A stretch of 64,000 bases of DNA from Terebella lapidaria (lineage: Eukaryota; Annelida; Polychaeta; Terebellida; Terebellidae), in assembly GCA_949152475.1 (NCBI GenBank), contig OX424555.1, positions 73,919,499 through 73,983,498 on the forward strand, written 5' to 3'. Both the position numbers and the translations under genes were made by a program. The notes beneath the pieces were generated by a model, which saw nothing but the letters and a program-made list of their open reading frames with translations, was not told the origin of the DNA and ran no database searches. Of the stretch, positions 13,053 through 26,369 are shown in pieces. How positions within the stretch are numbered: position 1 is the first letter of the stretch; each line of letters begins with the position of its first letter.

Positions 13053-16000
13053 GTAACGTTCCACCCTTTCCTATCGTCAAGTAAAACATGACGTTCAATC
13101 GGTGCGACTGTTTGTCTTGAACCTAGCCACCGGGCAATGCGAGGAACTGTGTATGTATTGGATAAGTACACCAAGCAAGTGACATAATAATGAAACTAAC
13201 AGTCCTCAGTGCGTGAAATACTACTGAGACCCCGGTCCTGTTTTTCATGGCGAAATGTAGTGCACATTGTACTACTACTAGTGATGTTTGAGGTTATTTT
13301 GGCCCAAGTTTGCAAAGTGGATGAACTACATGTTATTTGATTGTGGTGCAATGATGCAGGAGGAAGAGTGGCCAATACACAGAGATTGTCAGATATTGTC
13401 ATTAAAGCCACCTAAGTTTTGAAAACTTCGAATTATTCGTGACCTATTCGACGCACAGCAAAACGACATCGGCAATTTTCTCAATAGTAATTTCATTAAA
13501 CTTTGCCATCAACATCGAAAAATGATGTTGATTTTAACATGTCAGTGCAAAATATTATATTCAAATCTGACATAACTCATGTCATAATTGAATGTTTTGT
13601 CACATACACATTTTTGACATCATAATCAATGTTAATCATAATGCACATGATCCCATGAATAACACATCCCCTTTTGTTTTGCTCCCATGTTGAAAGTGTA
13701 CACATTGTACATATGAGGTACGCTCATTGGCTACAATCCTGCACATTCTGGCTGACAGCTTGTCGAATTGTATTTGATCATATCCATTCCTGTTGATAAT
13801 AGACGAGGTAACCCCCCCCCCCAAGGAAGACGGAATTTGTTGTCAAAGCTGATATGAATCAGTTGTTGGTTATTTCGGTAAATCTACTACAGTAGCTATT
13901 TGATACCAACAAGAATAACAGATATATTCTAACGTACGTGTGACAGGCATATCCTCTGATAAACACAAATGGAAATGTTTCTGCAATCGTGATAGACTCC
14001 TATGTACATTACATATGTACAATATAGGCTTATAAACTAACACCTCTGTTCATTCGCCATAAGCTTTATCTAACAGCATACATTAAAAAGACGTGAATTC
14101 AGTGAATTTTTTTGTATATTATTAGTAAAATAACTGATGTTGTGTCTGATGACACTTCATATACTGCGAAGTCGCAAACATCGCTCTTTGCCTGAAATTA
14201 CATGTTACATGTTTAAGGAATTTTTAATCTGAATATTTGCAAGACACAAATAGTGTAAAAAAATTGAAGACCAGAATAATTAGCTGTGATGAAGCACACT
14301 CAACGACTCAATAAGTTCATTATCGTCCACTGGCCAGCTTCAATACTATTTCATTATGATATCGCAAGGAAAACTCTCAGGAATGAAGGTATTCAAAGTG
14401 CCTTTGATGATTTTCGTAATGAACAGTAACAAATATTTAGTTATAAGTAATGTCTGTCAATATGCACATTTTCCTGCCAATAAACACACAAGAGGATAAA
14501 CGATTTCCTGATGACCTTCATATGTTAACCTCAATGAATCCTACCGTGTCACAAATAGTAACCTCATGAATAAATAACTCATGCGTCAGGGTGGATAAAC
14601 GTTATCACGAAACACACTAAGTTATTTAATCATGAGTTCACATCATAGCAAAGTAACGTGACAGATTAGTATGTTCCAGTGTGCAAAATAATTGTCTATT
14701 TCTGTCATGCAACGCCAAACTCGGTTCATCCACTTTGCAAAAATGAACCAAAATAACCTCCAACATCAATAGGCCTACTATCCAATAATGCAAATGTCCA
14801 CAGTAATACGAGACAACACATAACATGCATCATCACATTCCCACATAAAAATGTCGGCACACGTAGCTGGTACTGCTCTGGAACATAACTGGTCCACTGA
14901 AAATATACCATTTAGTCCATCTAGCACCTTTCTCATTATTTTCCCGAAAAATATAAGAAAATATTCGTCCATTGAAAATATACCATTTAGTCCATCCATT
15001 ACTTTCCTAATTACGGAAAATATCAGAACAAATCAGCATATATGTGATCATTACATATGATTTTGATAAATTTGATAAATTTGAAACTGTCTTGTCAATA
15101 GTAGGATTTAAGTATGGTTGCAGAATTGATATTCGATAAAGTACAACTCTCACATATATGTCACTTTGTAATGAATCTATAATAACCCAGCAGATATCTG
15201 ACTTTATATACCAGATTTATCTCTAACAACACACACGAAACGTCTATGTATAGCACGAAATAAAACAAGTTCGTATACAGTATAGGACTCGAGCAAGATG
15301 ATCGGAGACATGTCTAACCAAACTACAGACTGATGAAGGCTGAATATTGTACCTCTATTTTTAAAAATGTAAAAGCACGTACATAAGTGGCAAGTTATAT
15401 ATTTCGGTAAGGAGGCCAATATACATTAGAATTGGGTCTTGTCGACATGGACCACGCTTCCATTGACTCCCGTGATCGTGTATTCCTCGCACCAAGACAC
15501 GCAACAAACGACACGGAAGTACATCACAAATTAGCTCTCGATATTATCTCTGGTCACGTCACGCTACAGACTGGCAGTAAACAACAAAATGTAAGGTACC
15601 TCTGTAACAGCAGAAATCATTGTTTCAAGAAGTACATAAGGAATGACGAACCAGAGGCTACTGGTGATGGTGTAATTGTGAAAGCTGAAATAAGATTCAT
15701 TATTCATGACTCAATTCATGACTCAAATATGATTCCAGGCAGTTCTGATTGAGTTTCATATGTAGAGGTTCATGTATATAAATTTCACTGGTTTTGCACT
15801 TTTCATGGCTTTTTGAGCAAGTTAAGGTAGATTGGTATTTGACGAAATCATGATAATCTGTGACCAGTAAAGTTAACCTTTTCGCTACTGACCCACACCT
15901 CAGCCTCCATACTGAGCCGATTCATGTATGAATTGATATGATTTCTTATGTCTGATTATTTTCATTTAAAGTTGTTTCAGAATAATATGTGTGAAAATGA

Positions 16001-18790
16001 AGCCATAATATACTTCGCTATTTTTATATAATATTCTATTCAACCCTGTGCCATTGGTAATCATGGAAACAACAAAAACTTAAGCAAGCAATCAGTACTG
16101 ACTGATTACATAGTCATTGTAATCAGTACTTGTGACATCACAAGGTTAATGGCAAGTTAATTTTTGAAATGATTAAACAGTCAATTACACTTCTAAATTT
16201 CAATCGGTGACATTATGTATGTGTCAGTTTAGCGCGTAAGTACATTTTCAATCATATATAGCAGTAAATACAATCAGTCGATAGATACTTAAACATTTAT
16301 TGGTTGCCAAAGTTATGGTTACGCAGCGTAATCATCAGTACAGCAGCAAGGATGTGGTATGGTTACGCAGCCTAACCATGAGTAATGAAAAGGTTAAAAT
16401 GAGCATCATGGCCAATGCTTTTCTTTTTGTATCTCGCTGAAAGATGATATGGAGAATACATCCTTGGCCTCTCTGGGCTGATATATATATAAACATATAC
16501 ACTTGAAACATATACACTTGAAACCTAGGACTGATCCGTGCATAGTATCACTGAATAATGCTAATATAACAAGGATGATAGAAAATATACCACACCCATA
16601 AGATGTGTCTGGTCACCATGCCAACCATACCAAACATACGGCCCATAGCAACGTGGTTGCTAGGGAGCTTACTCGGGGCTGGTAAGCAAAATGACGTTTA
16701 AAATTATTCAATGGATTTCAGAAAAGGTTCTTGTGCACATTTTCACCGGTTTTATGGTAACTTATTCAATCTTCAGGGTGTTGGGCACCTAGCAACCATG
16801 GTTGCTATGGGTCATATCTCAAGAATAGTTACCATGGCAACCAATTCTGGAAATTGAATACTGAATTATATCTCATGCCAAATAAAATGTATGCCAAATA
16901 AAGGTCATGTTATCAAATTTCCACTAAAAGTGTCATATCTTCATAAATAATCGAGATATTGATATACTGTAGAAAAAATATATTTTATTATTCACGTCTG
17001 TTTAACAAGTGGGAGGATTATACCATGGCCCTTGGGTTATATATCGGATGTGATATCAGCATGATTTTGGATGATGTATGAGATTACACGTACATGACTG
17101 TACCAGTGAAATTTGAGGTCATTCATCCCCATTTGTTTCAATTTTGGCAAAAGGCGCTGTAACAAATCAGTTAGCTACAATTCTGACAACTAATTTGCAC
17201 AACAAAAGATTGTTGGGTGTCGGATTGTCAAACCCCATGGAACAGATATATGACAAGTACATAAGTACCAGAAAGCTACTGAGTTGATGGTGTCCTCGGG
17301 GACAGATTTAACGTCCGCCAGCAGTGACACCGACTCAGTGGTATGAATGTAGGTATCCATCTATTACCCATATACAGTAGATTTTGATGATGCCAATAAC
17401 AAACGTAAAATGCAACATTATATATACAATGTATATACAACCATATATATGTCATATATGGTAAAATTTACTGATTCTGAAATGTAAAGGCCGTTTCTCC
17501 GTGTAAGTCATTTAGAATTTTGATGAAAAATGGATGGTACGTACGCATAAATGCCTTTGCCAAAAAGCAATACCTTTGCCAAAAAATTACCTTTCATCAA
17601 AAAGACTACGAAATTGGTTTCGAAGTTAGTAAGCTTGAACAGCATCATAGACAGCCGAAGTACGGTATACAAAAGACGTCAATTATGTAGTTATTCGTAA
17701 CCATGGTAACGGGTGGAGGTGAATTTCTCGCATGCAATCAATAAGCCCCATGTGACACACGATGGGGAATGAGATCAGCTGCTATTCTCCTGGTCCCAGT
17801 GCACATGGGAATTGTGCTTCAAGGGAAGAGTAAAAAGAATATCAACCCTAGATAACACTATATGTGCATTCCTAATCCAAATCTGTATAAGGCTATGAAC
17901 AAATCTTAATTGGAAATGTGTGAGAGTACATATAAAGGGGAAAAGCCGATCAATTAATGACCTCCACACACGGGCACACACGCCTCACGTATAATATGAT
18001 ACATGTAGATGACTGACCATAGGCTCCTAGATATATCATGTGTAGACTCTGAGGAGAGAAATAGCCACACAATGAAGAGAAGCTGCCACCTTTGTGAGGC
18101 GCACCATGGGAAAATGACACTTGTTAATGCATCTATTATGCAAATAATCTCGAAACCTTTCACGCAACATCAACTGCCGTCAGTTTTCTTCAGAGTAGAA
18201 CAGAACTGTCCGCATGCACAGCCAGTGTCTTGACAGGCCTTGGGCCCAACAAAACGGACAGTCTGCTCTGGGTATGAAAACACCATCAATTATTGTTGTT
18301 GCCAGTTCACACACTACACGTTTGTGACGTCACATGGTACTTTAGTCTCACACAGTTCGACAGAATTTCAGAACATGGAATGCTATACTGAATCCTGAAT
18401 ATATAAGCGTATCTTCATTTTGAGTACTCTGAGCTATTTTTTTTTACACAAATGTGTTTTGGTGTTAACCACATCGTATAATTTGGTGTTAACATCTGCA
18501 TAGATTTTAGACATGCATTAGCCTTGATCTATCATTTATTAATTCTAATAAGAAACGTATGTAAGCCTATACCTACAGCTGACTCGTATCAACATGAATA
18601 CTGTAACGTTCAGAAACCATTTCCTCTGACCAAGTGCCCCCCCTCACCCCCCCCCCCCCCCCCGAAAAAAAAACGTGACCTGCGAATAGCAGTTTGAATC
18701 TATCCACCAAACTGGATATGTGCAGGTACAGGACAAGTCCAACAAGAAGGCGACTTAGGACGAAACTGAAAGTCCACAGAGCGTTAATAA
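13053..18790. repeat. Segmental duplication, copy A
   Basis: It aligns collinearly with 20041-26338 from GTAACGTTCCACCC to GTTAATAA, with only a few percent mismatch by eye (7 differences in 321 bases at 15432-15752). Copy A lacks several stretches present in copy B, for example those at about 23.11-23.29, 24.42-24.75 and 24.96-25.2 kb, which accounts for most of the 0.56-kb length difference. Contents include a tract of Cs near 13811, a 75-bp direct repeat at about 14892 and 14967, and the palindrome-rich block at 16.3-16.85 kb. No gene was found. The 106-codon frame at 15432-15752 shows no constraint between copies. Confidence 0.85.
16318..16841. promoter_or_regulatory. Cluster of X-box-like and related palindromes, copy A
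   Basis: Within about 520 bases lie GGTTACGCAGCGTAATC (16318-16334), GGTTACGCAGCCTAACC (16360-16376), AGCAAC-GTG-GTTGCT (16647-16661), the perfect palindrome AGCAACCATGGTTGCT (16791-16806) and GTTACCATGGCAAC (16828-16841). The last fits the RFX X-box consensus GTNRCC-N2-RGYAAC. A further perfect X-box, GTAACCATGGTAAC, lies at 17697-17710. The motifs are seen directly; binding or regulatory function is conjecture, since no gene is adjacent. Confidence 0.35.
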
Positions 18791-20040
18791 TACAATGCAC
18801 TTAACTCAGTTTTGAGTAGTCTCATTAACAGTCCAGGAACGCGTCAAAGAGCACAATGGAAGATCAAATAACCTGAGGATATTGTGACTACAAGTCACAT
18901 CATGCGTCATCAGTATCAGAGCATCGCATTGATCATCACCCAGAATACGGGGTAAAAGTGAAAAGTAACACAGTTGTGTGCAAGGTGTGTACGGACCAAG
19001 GTGCACTCAAAGACGTATGTTTCGTGACGAGTGTCGTGGGCCACATTACCGAACAATATATATATAGGCCGACTGTAGAGGAGGATCTGTCCGTTAACAT
19101 GAGTGCATTGACTATAACTCCCGGAAAGAGTCCAGCAGCAAAAGAAACAGTACTTGATGAAACAAAATCATTGAAGAAGAAAAATTTATTCGGAAACAGT
19201 TCTGATGATGAGCAAGATGGTGCAGGCAAATCTCATACTTCCTTCACTCCCCAGGATGAAGAGTTACAGGCAATTGTCGAAATGTTACCAGAAATGTTGT
19301 CTGTTCTTCGGGAACATGGCCTTTTTGGTGCTCATTTCCTGGCCTAACGAGACTTCTCAAAACTATGCACCACGATAACCATCACATGCAAGTTTATTGC
19401 ATTACACTTATATTTAATGACACGATCATTCGTGTACTATTCCATTCTAGAAGTTTTGAATTAGGAAAAAATAACATGAAATGAGTAAATCGGTGATTTT
19501 CTACAAAGACAAATGAATTTCATGGACCGAAATGGTGGCTCATTTCTTCAGTCCCTTGTGGGTCAATGATGCATCGCCTAGTGGGTCACATCTGCATCTC
19601 ATATTGGACTCGGCAAACCACAAAAACAAATGGATTTTGTCAAAATCAGAGAAGCCCCCATGTTTCTAGCGTGTGCTTATGATAAAGTGTTGAATCGCTC
19701 ATCTAATGTCAAATTTGATGCGTGACACAGTCAAGTATAACGGAGCAATTGATACGTTTGGGTGTGAAATGGGTGATAAATGGGGAATATCCATATTGTG
19801 CTCGCTCTGCATCAAAAAATATATACTGTCATGTTGTTTAATCGCCGCTAATATTCAGTTTTGAGTATATCGAACGTAACTACAGTATTCTATTGAGCAG
19901 TGTTGAGTAGTTCTCCAAATTTAGTATGCATTTGCATCACCAAAGTCAACAGCCTAAAATTTAACTTGCCTGTTTTCCGTGAAATTTGCAGAAAAGCACC
20001 ACCTCCAGTGACCAAATCTTCAAACTGATTGCGCACTGTG
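18791..20040. other. Unique insert between duplicated copies A and B
   Basis: This 1.25-kb stretch is not found beside the other copies of the flanking modules: copy B and the third copy run on into different sequence. Both ends carry a CAGTTTTGAGTA motif (about 18802 and 19856), which might mark the edges of the inserted segment. It contains the orphan open frame at 18877-19347. The remainder is AT-rich and unassigned. Confidence 0.55.
18958..19347 (+). CDS. Orphan open frame of unknown identity, possible exon
   Basis: The frame is open from 18877 to a TAA at 19345-19347. The reading from 18958 (a GTG, not an ATG) gives 129 residues; the first ATG in frame is at 19099. It could therefore be an internal or terminal exon; CCCAG at 18939-18943 is a possible acceptor. 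The protein looks real in composition: a cysteine-containing start (VVCKVC, then DVCFVTSVVGHITEQY), an acidic serine stretch (NSSDDEQDG), and an amphipathic C-terminus (DEELQAIVEMLPEMLSVL). The CxxC segment hints at a small zinc-binding fold, but it does not fit the BED or C2H2 spacing I know. No copy occurs elsewhere in the window. It could be a host exon, a captured gene fragment or part of a DNA transposon. Confidence 0.4.
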   Translation: MKSNTVVCKVCTDQGALKDVCFVTSVVGHITEQYIYRPTVEEDLSVNMSALTITPGKSPAAKETVLDETKSLKKKNLFGNSSDDEQDGAGKSHTSFTPQDEELQAIVEMLPEMLSVLREHGLFGAHFLA

Positions 20041-23000
20041 GTAACGTTCCACCCTTTCCTATCGTCAAGTAAAACATGGCGTGCAATCGGTGCTACTGTT
20101 TGTCTTGAATCTAGCCACCGGGCAATGCGAGGAACTCTGTATGTATTTGATAAGTACACCAAGCAAGTGACATACTAATTATGAAACTAACAGTCCTCAG
20201 AGCGTGAAATACTACTGAGACCCCGGTCCTGTTTTTCATGGCGAAATGTAGTGCACATTGTACTAGTGATGTTCGAGGTTATTTTGGCCCAAGTTTGCAA
20301 AGTGGATGAACTACATATTATTTGATTGTGGTGCAATGATGCAGGAGGAAGGGTGGCGAATACACAAAGATTGTCAGAAATTTTCATTAAAGCCACCTAA
20401 GTTTTGAAAACTTCAAATTATTCGTGACCTATTCGACGCACAACAAAACGACATCGGCAATTTTCTCAATAGTAATTTCATTAAACTTTGCCATCAACAT
20501 CGAAAAATGATGTTGATTTTAATATGTCAGTGCAAAATATTATATTCAAATCTGACATGACTCATGTCATAATTGAATTTTTTGTCACATACATATTTTT
20601 GACACCATAACCAATGTTAATCATAATGCACATGATCCCATGAATAACACATCCCCTTTTGTTTTGCTCCCATGCTGGAAGTGTACACGCTGTACATATG
20701 AGGTACGCTCATTGGCTACAATCCTGCACAGTCACATTCTGCTGACAGCTTGTCAAATTGTATTTTATCATATCCGTTCCTGTTGATAATAGACGAGGTA
20801 ACCCCCAAAGAAGACGAAATTTGTTGTCAAAGCTGATATGAATCAGTTGTTGGTTATTTCGGTAAATCTACTACAGTAGCTATTTAATACCAACAAGAAC
20901 AACAGATATATTCTAACGTATGTGTGACAGGCATATCCTCTGATAAACACAAACAGAAATGTTTCTGCAATCGTGATAGACTCCTATGTACATTACATAA
21001 TATAATATAGGCTCATCAACTAAGACATGTTCATTCGCCATAAACTTTATCTAACAGCACACTATAAAAAGACGTGAATTCAGTGAATTTTCTGTATATT
21101 ATTAGTAGAATAACTGATGTTGTGTCTGATTATACTTCCTATACTGCGAAGTCGCAAACATCGTCATTTGCTTGAAATTACATGTTACATGTTTAAGGAA
21201 GTTTTATTCTGAATATTTCCAAGACACAAATAGTGTTAAAAAATTGAAGACCGGAATAATTAGCTGTGATGAAGCACACTCAACGACTGATTAACGTCAT
21301 TATCGTCCACTGGCCAGCTTCAATACTATTTCGTTATAATATCGCAAGTAAAACTCTCAGGAATGAAGGTATTCAAAGTTCCTTTGATGATTTTCGTAAT
21401 GAACAGTAAAAAATATTTAGTTATAAGTAATGTCTGTCAATATGCACATTTTCCTGCCAACAAACACACAAGAGGATAAAAACGATTTCCTGATGACCTT
21501 CAGATGTTAACCTCAATGAATCCTACCGTGTCACAAATAGTAACCTCATGAATAAATTACTCATGCGTCAGGATGGATAAACGTTATCACGAAACACACT
21601 AAGTTACTTAATCATGAGTTCACATCATAGCAAAGTAAGGTGACAGATTAGTATGTTCCAGTGTGCGAAATAATTGTCTATTTCTGTCATGCAACGCCAA
21701 ACTCGGTTCATCCACTTTGCAAAAATGAACCAAAATAACCTCCAACATCAATAGGCCTACTACAATGTGCAGGTGATATAAATTATACGTCGACCAAGAC
21801 TTTATTGATGTCATATCCAATAATGCAAATGTCCACAGTAATACGAGACAACACATAACATGCATCATCACATTCCCACAAAAATGTCGGCACACGTAGT
21901 ACTGCTCTGGAACATAACTGGTCCACTGAAAATATACCATTCAGTCCATCTAGCACCTTTCTCATTTTTCCCCGGCAAATATAAGAGAATATTCGTCCAC
22001 TGAAAATATACCATTTAGTCCATCTAGCACTTTCCTAATTATTGAAAATATCAGAACAAATCAGCATATATGTGATCATTGCATATCGTTTGTTTACAAA
22101 CTTGAAACTGTCTTGTCTATAGTAGGATTTAAGTATGGTTGCAGAATTGATATTCGATATAGTACAACTCTCACATATATGTCACTTTGTAATGAATCTA
22201 TAATAACCCAGCAGATATCTGACTTTATATACCAGATTTATCTCTAACAACACACACGAAACGTCTATGTATAGCACGAAATAAAACAAGTTCGTATACA
22301 GTATAGGACTCGAGCAAGATGATCGGAGACATGTCTAACCAAACTACAGACTGATGAAGGCTGAATATTGTATCTTTATTTTTAAAAATGTAAAAGCACG
22401 TACATAAGTGGCAAGTTAATATATTTCGGAGACCAATATACATTAGAATTGGGTCTTGTCGACATGGACCACGCTTCCATTGACTCCCGTGATTGTGTAT
22501 TCCTCGCACGAAGACACGCAACTAACGACACGGAAGTACATCACAAATCAGCTCTCGATATTATCTCTGGTCACGTCACGCTACAGACTGGCAGTAAACA
22601 ACAAAACGTTAGGTACCTCTGTAACAGCAGAAATCATTGTTTCAAGAAGTACATAAGGAATGACGAACCAGAGGCTACTGGTGATGGTGTAATTGTGAAA
22701 GCTGAAATAAGATTCATTATTCATGACTCAATTCATGACTCAAATATTATTCCAGGCAGTTCTGATTGAGTTTCATATGTAGAGGTTCATGTATATAAAT
22801 TTCACTGGTTGTGCACTTTTCATGGCGTTTTGAGCAAGTTAAGGTAGATTTGTATTCGACAAAATCATGAGAATCTGTGACCAGTAAAATTAACCTTTTC
22901 GCTACTGACCCACACCTCAGCCTCCATACTGAGCCGATTCATGTATGAATTGATATGATTTTTTATGTCTGATTATTTTCATTTAAAGTTGTTTCAGAAT

Positions 23001-26000
23001 AATTATGTGTGAAAATGAAGCCATAATATACTTCGCTATTTTTATATAATATTCTATTCAACCCTGTGCCATTTGTAATCATGGAAACAAACAAAAACTT
23101 AAGCAAGCAAATGGCTATGGTTCCGTTTTCTCTACCATACAGCCATTTTTAAAAATATATAACCCAATACGTTTTACTTGAGTACTTGTAGTCTTCTTTA
23201 TTTGTGATGGAGTGAATCTCGTGGTTTTTGATAGTGCTTACAGCGTGTCAATATGTTTTCGTCAAAACTGTTTGTAGTCTGGCTCATTGTAATCAGTACT
23301 TGTGACGTCACAAGGTTAATGGCAAGTTAATTATTCAAATAATTAAACAGTCAATTACACTTCTAAATTTCAATCGGTGACACTATGTATGTGCCAGTTT
23401 AGTGCGTAGGTACATTTTCAATCATATATAGCAGTAAATACAATCAGTCGATAGCTACTTAAACATTTATTGGTTGCCAAAGTTATGGTTACGCAGCGTA
23501 ATCATCAGTACAGCAGCAAGGATGTGGTATGGTTACGCAGCGTAACCGTGAGTAGTGAAAAGGTTGAAATAAGCATCATGGCCAATGCTTTTCTTTTTGT
23601 ATCTCGCAGAAAGATGATATGGAGAATATACATCCTTGGCCTCTCTGGGCTGAAATATATATAAACATATACACTTGAAACATATACACTTGAAACCTAG
23701 GACTGATCCGTGCAGTATAGTATTGCTGAATAATGCTAATATAACAATGATGATAGAAAATATACCACACCCATAAGATGTGTCTTGTCACCATGCCAAC
23801 CGTACCAAACATACGGCCCATAGCAACGTGGTTGCTAGGGAGCTTAACTCGGGGCTGGTAAGCAAAATGACGTTTAAAATTATTCAATGGATTTCAGAAA
23901 AGGCTCTTGTGCACATTTTCACCGGTTTTATGGTAACTTATTCAATCTTCAGGATGTTGGGCACCTAGCAACCATGGTTGCTATGGGTCATATCTCGAGA
24001 ATAGTTACCATGGCAACCAATTCTTGAAATTGAATACTGAATTATATCTCATGCCAAATAAAGTGTATGCCAAATAAAGGTCATAATATCAAATTTCCAC
24101 TAAAACTGTCATATCTTCATAAATAATCGAGATATTGACATACTGTAGAAAAAATATATTTTATTATTTACGTCTGAAAATTTGTTTAACAAGTGGGAGG
24201 ATTATACCATGGCCCTTGGGTTATATATCGGATGTGATATCAACATGATTTTGGATGATGTATGAGATTACACGTACATGACTGTACCAGTGAAATTTGA
24301 GGTCATTCATCCCCATTTGTTTCAATTTTGGCAAAAGGCGCTGTATCAAAGCAGTTAGCTACAATTCTGACAACTAATTTGCACAACAAAAGATTGTTGG
24401 GTGTCGGATTGCTCTGTTTTGTCATGTGAGCTCATGATGAAAATAAGCCCGTGTGTTGGCTGGGATATCTCCACCCTGACGCATGAATAATTTATTTTTG
24501 AGATTACTATCTGTAGGTATCAATCTATTACCACAAATACAGTAGATTTTGATGATGCCAATAACAAACGTAAAATACATTTTGCAAATAAAAAACAAAG
24601 CCCGACCAAATAGTTTATCCAAAGACACACTGGCGTCATCAGGGGCAGACAGTGTGTTAGATGTAGTTGTTTCTACTGTACACCTGATGGAATTAGTATA
24701 CAACTGCCCAACAACCTATGAAAATATTTTAGAAATCCGAAACAAACCCCATGGAACAGATATATGACAAGTACATAAGTACCTAATAAATAGCCAGAAG
24801 GCTACTGAGTTGATGGTGTCCTCGGGGACATATTTAACGTCCGCCAGCAGTGACACCGACTCAGTGGTATGAATGACATTATATATACAATGTATATACA
24901 ACCATATATATGTCATATATGGTACAATTTACTGACTCTGAAATGTAAAGGCCGTTTCTCCATTTGTACCTTTCTAACCAAGAAGAGGTTCCAGGTATCC
25001 TGAAAACTGTGCATACTGACAAAAACTACATATCATCCACGTATTTGATATTGATATTGCTTTGGTTAGGTCAATGAGGATTCAGATGATGAGTCCATTT
25101 GTGCACCTGCTTGATTTTATTCAAATGTGTTTTTTAGTGAGATAATTCAGAAATTCTTGTTATGCCTCGATATAGATGCAAAATCTTGTACAAAATTTAT
25201 TCGTATGTAAGTCATTTAGAATTTTGATGAATAATGGATGGTACGTACACATAAATGCCTTTGCCAAAAAGCAATACCTTTGCCAAAAAATTACCTTTCA
25301 TCAAAAAGACTACGAAATTGGTTTCGAAGTTAGTAAGGCAGCTTGAACAGCATCATAGACTTGTGGGAATTGTGCTTCAAGGGAGGTAAAAAGAATATCA
25401 AACCTAGATAACACTATATGTACATTTCTAATCCAAATCTGTATAAGGCTATGAACAAATCTTAATTGGAAATGTGTGAGAGTACATATAAAGGGGAAAA
25501 GCCGATCAATTAATGACCTCTACACACGGGCACACACGCCTCGCATATAATATGATACATGTAGATGACCGACCATAGGCTCCTAGATATATCATGTGTA
25601 GACTCGGAGGAGAGAAATAGCCACACAATGGAGAGAAGCTGCCACCATTGTGAGGCGCACCATGGGAAATGACACTTGTTAATGCATCTAGTATGCAAAT
25701 AATCTCGAAACCTTTCACGCAACATCAACTGCCGTCAGTTTTCTTCAGAGTAGAACAGAACTGTCCGCATGCACAGCCAGTGTCTTGACAGGCCTTGGGC
25801 CCAACAAAACGGACAGTCTGCTCTGGGTATGAAAACACCATCAATTATTGTTGTTGCCAGTTCACAAACTACACATTTGTGACGTTACATGGTACTTTAG
25901 TTTCACACAGTTCGACATAATTTCAGCACATGGAATGCTATACTGAATCCTGAAAATATAAGCGTATCTTCATTTTGAGTACTCTGAGCTATTTTTTTCA

Positions 26001-26338
26001 CACAAATCTGTTTTGGTGTTAACCACATCGTATAATTTGGTGTTAACATCTGCATAGATTTTAGACATGCATTAGCCTTGATCTATCATACATTAATTCT
26101 AATAAGAAACGTATGTAAGCCTATACCTACAGCTGACTTGTGTCAACATGAATACTGTAACGTTCAGAAACCATTTCCTCTGACCAAGTGCCCCCCCCCC
26201 CCAAAAAAAAAATAAACGTGACCTGCGAATAGCAGTTTGTGTTGAATCTAGCCACCAAACTGGATATGTGCAGGTACAGGACAAGTCCAACAAGAAGGCG
26301 ACTTAGGATGAAACTGAAAGTCCACAGAGTGTTAATAA
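20041..26338. repeat. Segmental duplication, copy B
   Basis: Collinear with 13053-18790. It holds extra internal blocks missing from copy A. One of these, about 24.42-25.1 kb, is also found at 37.3-37.6 kb and carries the ACGCATGAATAATTTAT landmark in the opposite orientation to most copies. The palindrome cluster recurs here with a perfect GGTTACGCAGCGTAACC (23531-23547), AGCAACCATGGTTGCT (23967-23982) and GTTACCATGGCAAC (24004-24017). No gene was found; the 106-codon frame at 22449-22769 is rejected as coding. Confidence 0.85.
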
Positions 26339-26369
26339 CTAGTAACACTACTAGTACTACTTAATTGCC

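Noticed and set aside
15432-15752. 106-codon frame conserved in duplicated copies (also 22449-22769)
   Set aside because: Between copies there are four amino-acid-changing and three silent differences, so no purifying selection is visible; conservation only reflects the recent duplication.
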